Below are positions 4,591 to 5,201 of a stretch of 5,201 bases of DNA, piece after piece. Both the position numbers and the translations under genes were made by a program. Numbering within the stretch: the stretch's first letter is position 1; every line of letters starts with the position of its first letter. This DNA comes from Candidatus Aegiribacteria sp. (lineage in GTDB: Bacteria > Fermentibacterota > Fermentibacteria > Fermentibacterales > JCC-6). The stretch is from assembly GCA_030638185.1 (NCBI GenBank), contig DAOWFD010000126.1:1-5201 (forward strand). Direction: 5' to 3'. The notes under the pieces were generated by a model that saw only the letters and a program-made list of their open reading frames with translations, was not told the origin of the DNA and made no database searches.

Positions 4591-5201
4591 GAAGGCTTAT
4601 TCTAGCATTATTTCTTTCTGCTCTTGCCCTGCTGAGCGGGTGTGGTGAATCGGGTGAGGATACAAGCCTTGTCGACGCAAGTGTCAGTCAACCTGAATAC
4701 GATCTGATCAAGGTAGACTCCATTGGCATTGATATTGGTGATTCCAATTATGTGTTCGGTGCTGTAGTTGATGGCGGATATTTGCTTGATGGACGAATTG
4801 CCCTTCTTGATATTTTGAAGAAAAAGGTATCTATTTTTTCAGGAAGTGGAGATTTCATCAGATGTGCCGGATGTGGAGGAAACGGACCGGGCGAGTTCCA
4901 GGCTCCATTCTCACTTGCAGTACTTTCAAATGGCGGGTTTGCCGTATCCGATATTCATTCTGGTAAGATTGTATTCTTTGATTCATCCTGCTCGTTTATT
5001 CGGGAATTGGCAGGTTTTCAACCTATGGCTCCCGATAATATCAGTGGGGGCGCAAATAGTGCTGTTATCGGTCAGAGAATGAATTACTACTATGATGATG
5101 ACGAAGCTGAGGTATTCAGCGGATGGGAATACTGTCTCTGGTCAGAATCTACAGAGCCTGATCTGGTTTTTCAGGAGAACTATTACCCGCATTCATCAGA
5201 T
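4587..5201 (+). CDS. Lipoprotein with 6-bladed beta-propeller-type repeats, 3' end cut; ATA at start position
   Basis: The first 205 residues are present; the gene continues beyond the right edge. Residues 1-19 form a type II signal peptide: basic RR, a hydrophobic core LILALFLSALALL, and the lipobox LSGC with Cys19 as the lipidation site. From about residue 40 the sequence has propeller-blade features seen in the 6-bladed beta-propeller (PF17170-like) family: NYVFGAVVDGGYLLDGRIALLD, KKVSIFSGSGDFIR, the hallmark GNGPGEF (98-104), then LAVLSNGGFAVSD and GKIVFFDSSCSFIREL. Such proteins are surface or periplasmic and their ligands are mostly unknown. The signal peptide requires initiation near 4587, where the codon is ATA instead of ATG. 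Either AUA initiation, a mutated start that has silenced the gene, or a base error explains this. The blade spacing and the open frame to the edge argue that the gene was recently functional. Confidence 0.75.
   Translation, partial: MRRLILALFLSALALLSGCGESGEDTSLVDASVSQPEYDLIKVDSIGIDIGDSNYVFGAVVDGGYLLDGRIALLDILKKKVSIFSGSGDFIRCAGCGGNGPGEFQAPFSLAVLSNGGFAVSDIHSGKIVFFDSSCSFIRELAGFQPMAPDNISGGANSAVIGQRMNYYYDDDEAEVFSGWEYCLWSESTEPDLVFQENYYPHSSD

Noticed and set aside
4846..5082. Plus-strand frame of 78 codons inside the lipoprotein region
   Set aside because: It overlaps the propeller reading frame out of phase; the lipobox and blade motifs are in the other frame.

Overview
The window is bacterial chromosomal DNA of moderate GC, made mostly of genes for envelope or exported proteins with an accessory patch in the middle. 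The long exported mosaic protein with a sulfatase-modifying-factor fold, and the 6-bladed beta-propeller-type lipoprotein with a GNGPGEF motif, resemble proteins common in uncultured FCB-group and neighbouring candidate phyla (Fermentibacteria, Cloacimonadota or WOR-3 type). This assignment rests on protein style only and is tentative; no rRNA, tRNA or marker gene is present.

Layout. (1) Positions 1-454, minus strand: the N-terminal part of a membrane protein with two transmembrane helices followed by a bacterial PH-like domain; it runs off the left edge. (2) Positions 557-2752, minus strand: a 731-residue exported protein with a signal peptide, an unknown N-terminal domain, TPR-like helices, an FGE-sulfatase (SUMF1-type) domain and an extra C-terminal domain. 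It has a perfect Shine-Dalgarno sequence and is preceded by a possible 16-codon leader ORF (2749-2799) and an orphan 66-codon ORF (2810-3010). (3) Positions about 2985-3470, minus strand: a graveyard of gene pieces. It contains an AAA_14-type ATPase N-terminus, an IS481-like transposase helix-turn-helix piece and a C-terminal piece of an HdrA-like protein. (4) Positions about 3470-4517, plus strand: a two-gene MNT/HEPN toxin-antitoxin cassette. The nucleotidyltransferase carries an N-terminal winged helix-turn-helix, its promoter contains a perfect 12-bp palindrome over the -10 element, and its ATG lies almost at the predicted transcript start. (5) Positions 4518-4590: a short orphan reading-frame tail that ends inside the start region of the next gene. 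(6) Positions 4587-5201, plus strand: the N-terminal part of a beta-propeller-type lipoprotein whose only well-placed start codon is ATA.

How the parts fit. The MNT-HEPN pair is the most complete functional system. The nucleotidyltransferase is the expected antitoxin and probable autorepressor, and HEPN is the expected RNase-fold toxin. The HEPN protein, however, has Tyr where the catalytic His of RX4-6H is expected. The cassette sits beside decayed gene and transposon remnants on its left and an orphan tail on its right, which suggests an insertion and deletion hot spot between otherwise ordinary envelope-protein genes. I saw no CRISPR array, RNA gene, complete insertion sequence or convincing intrinsic terminator.
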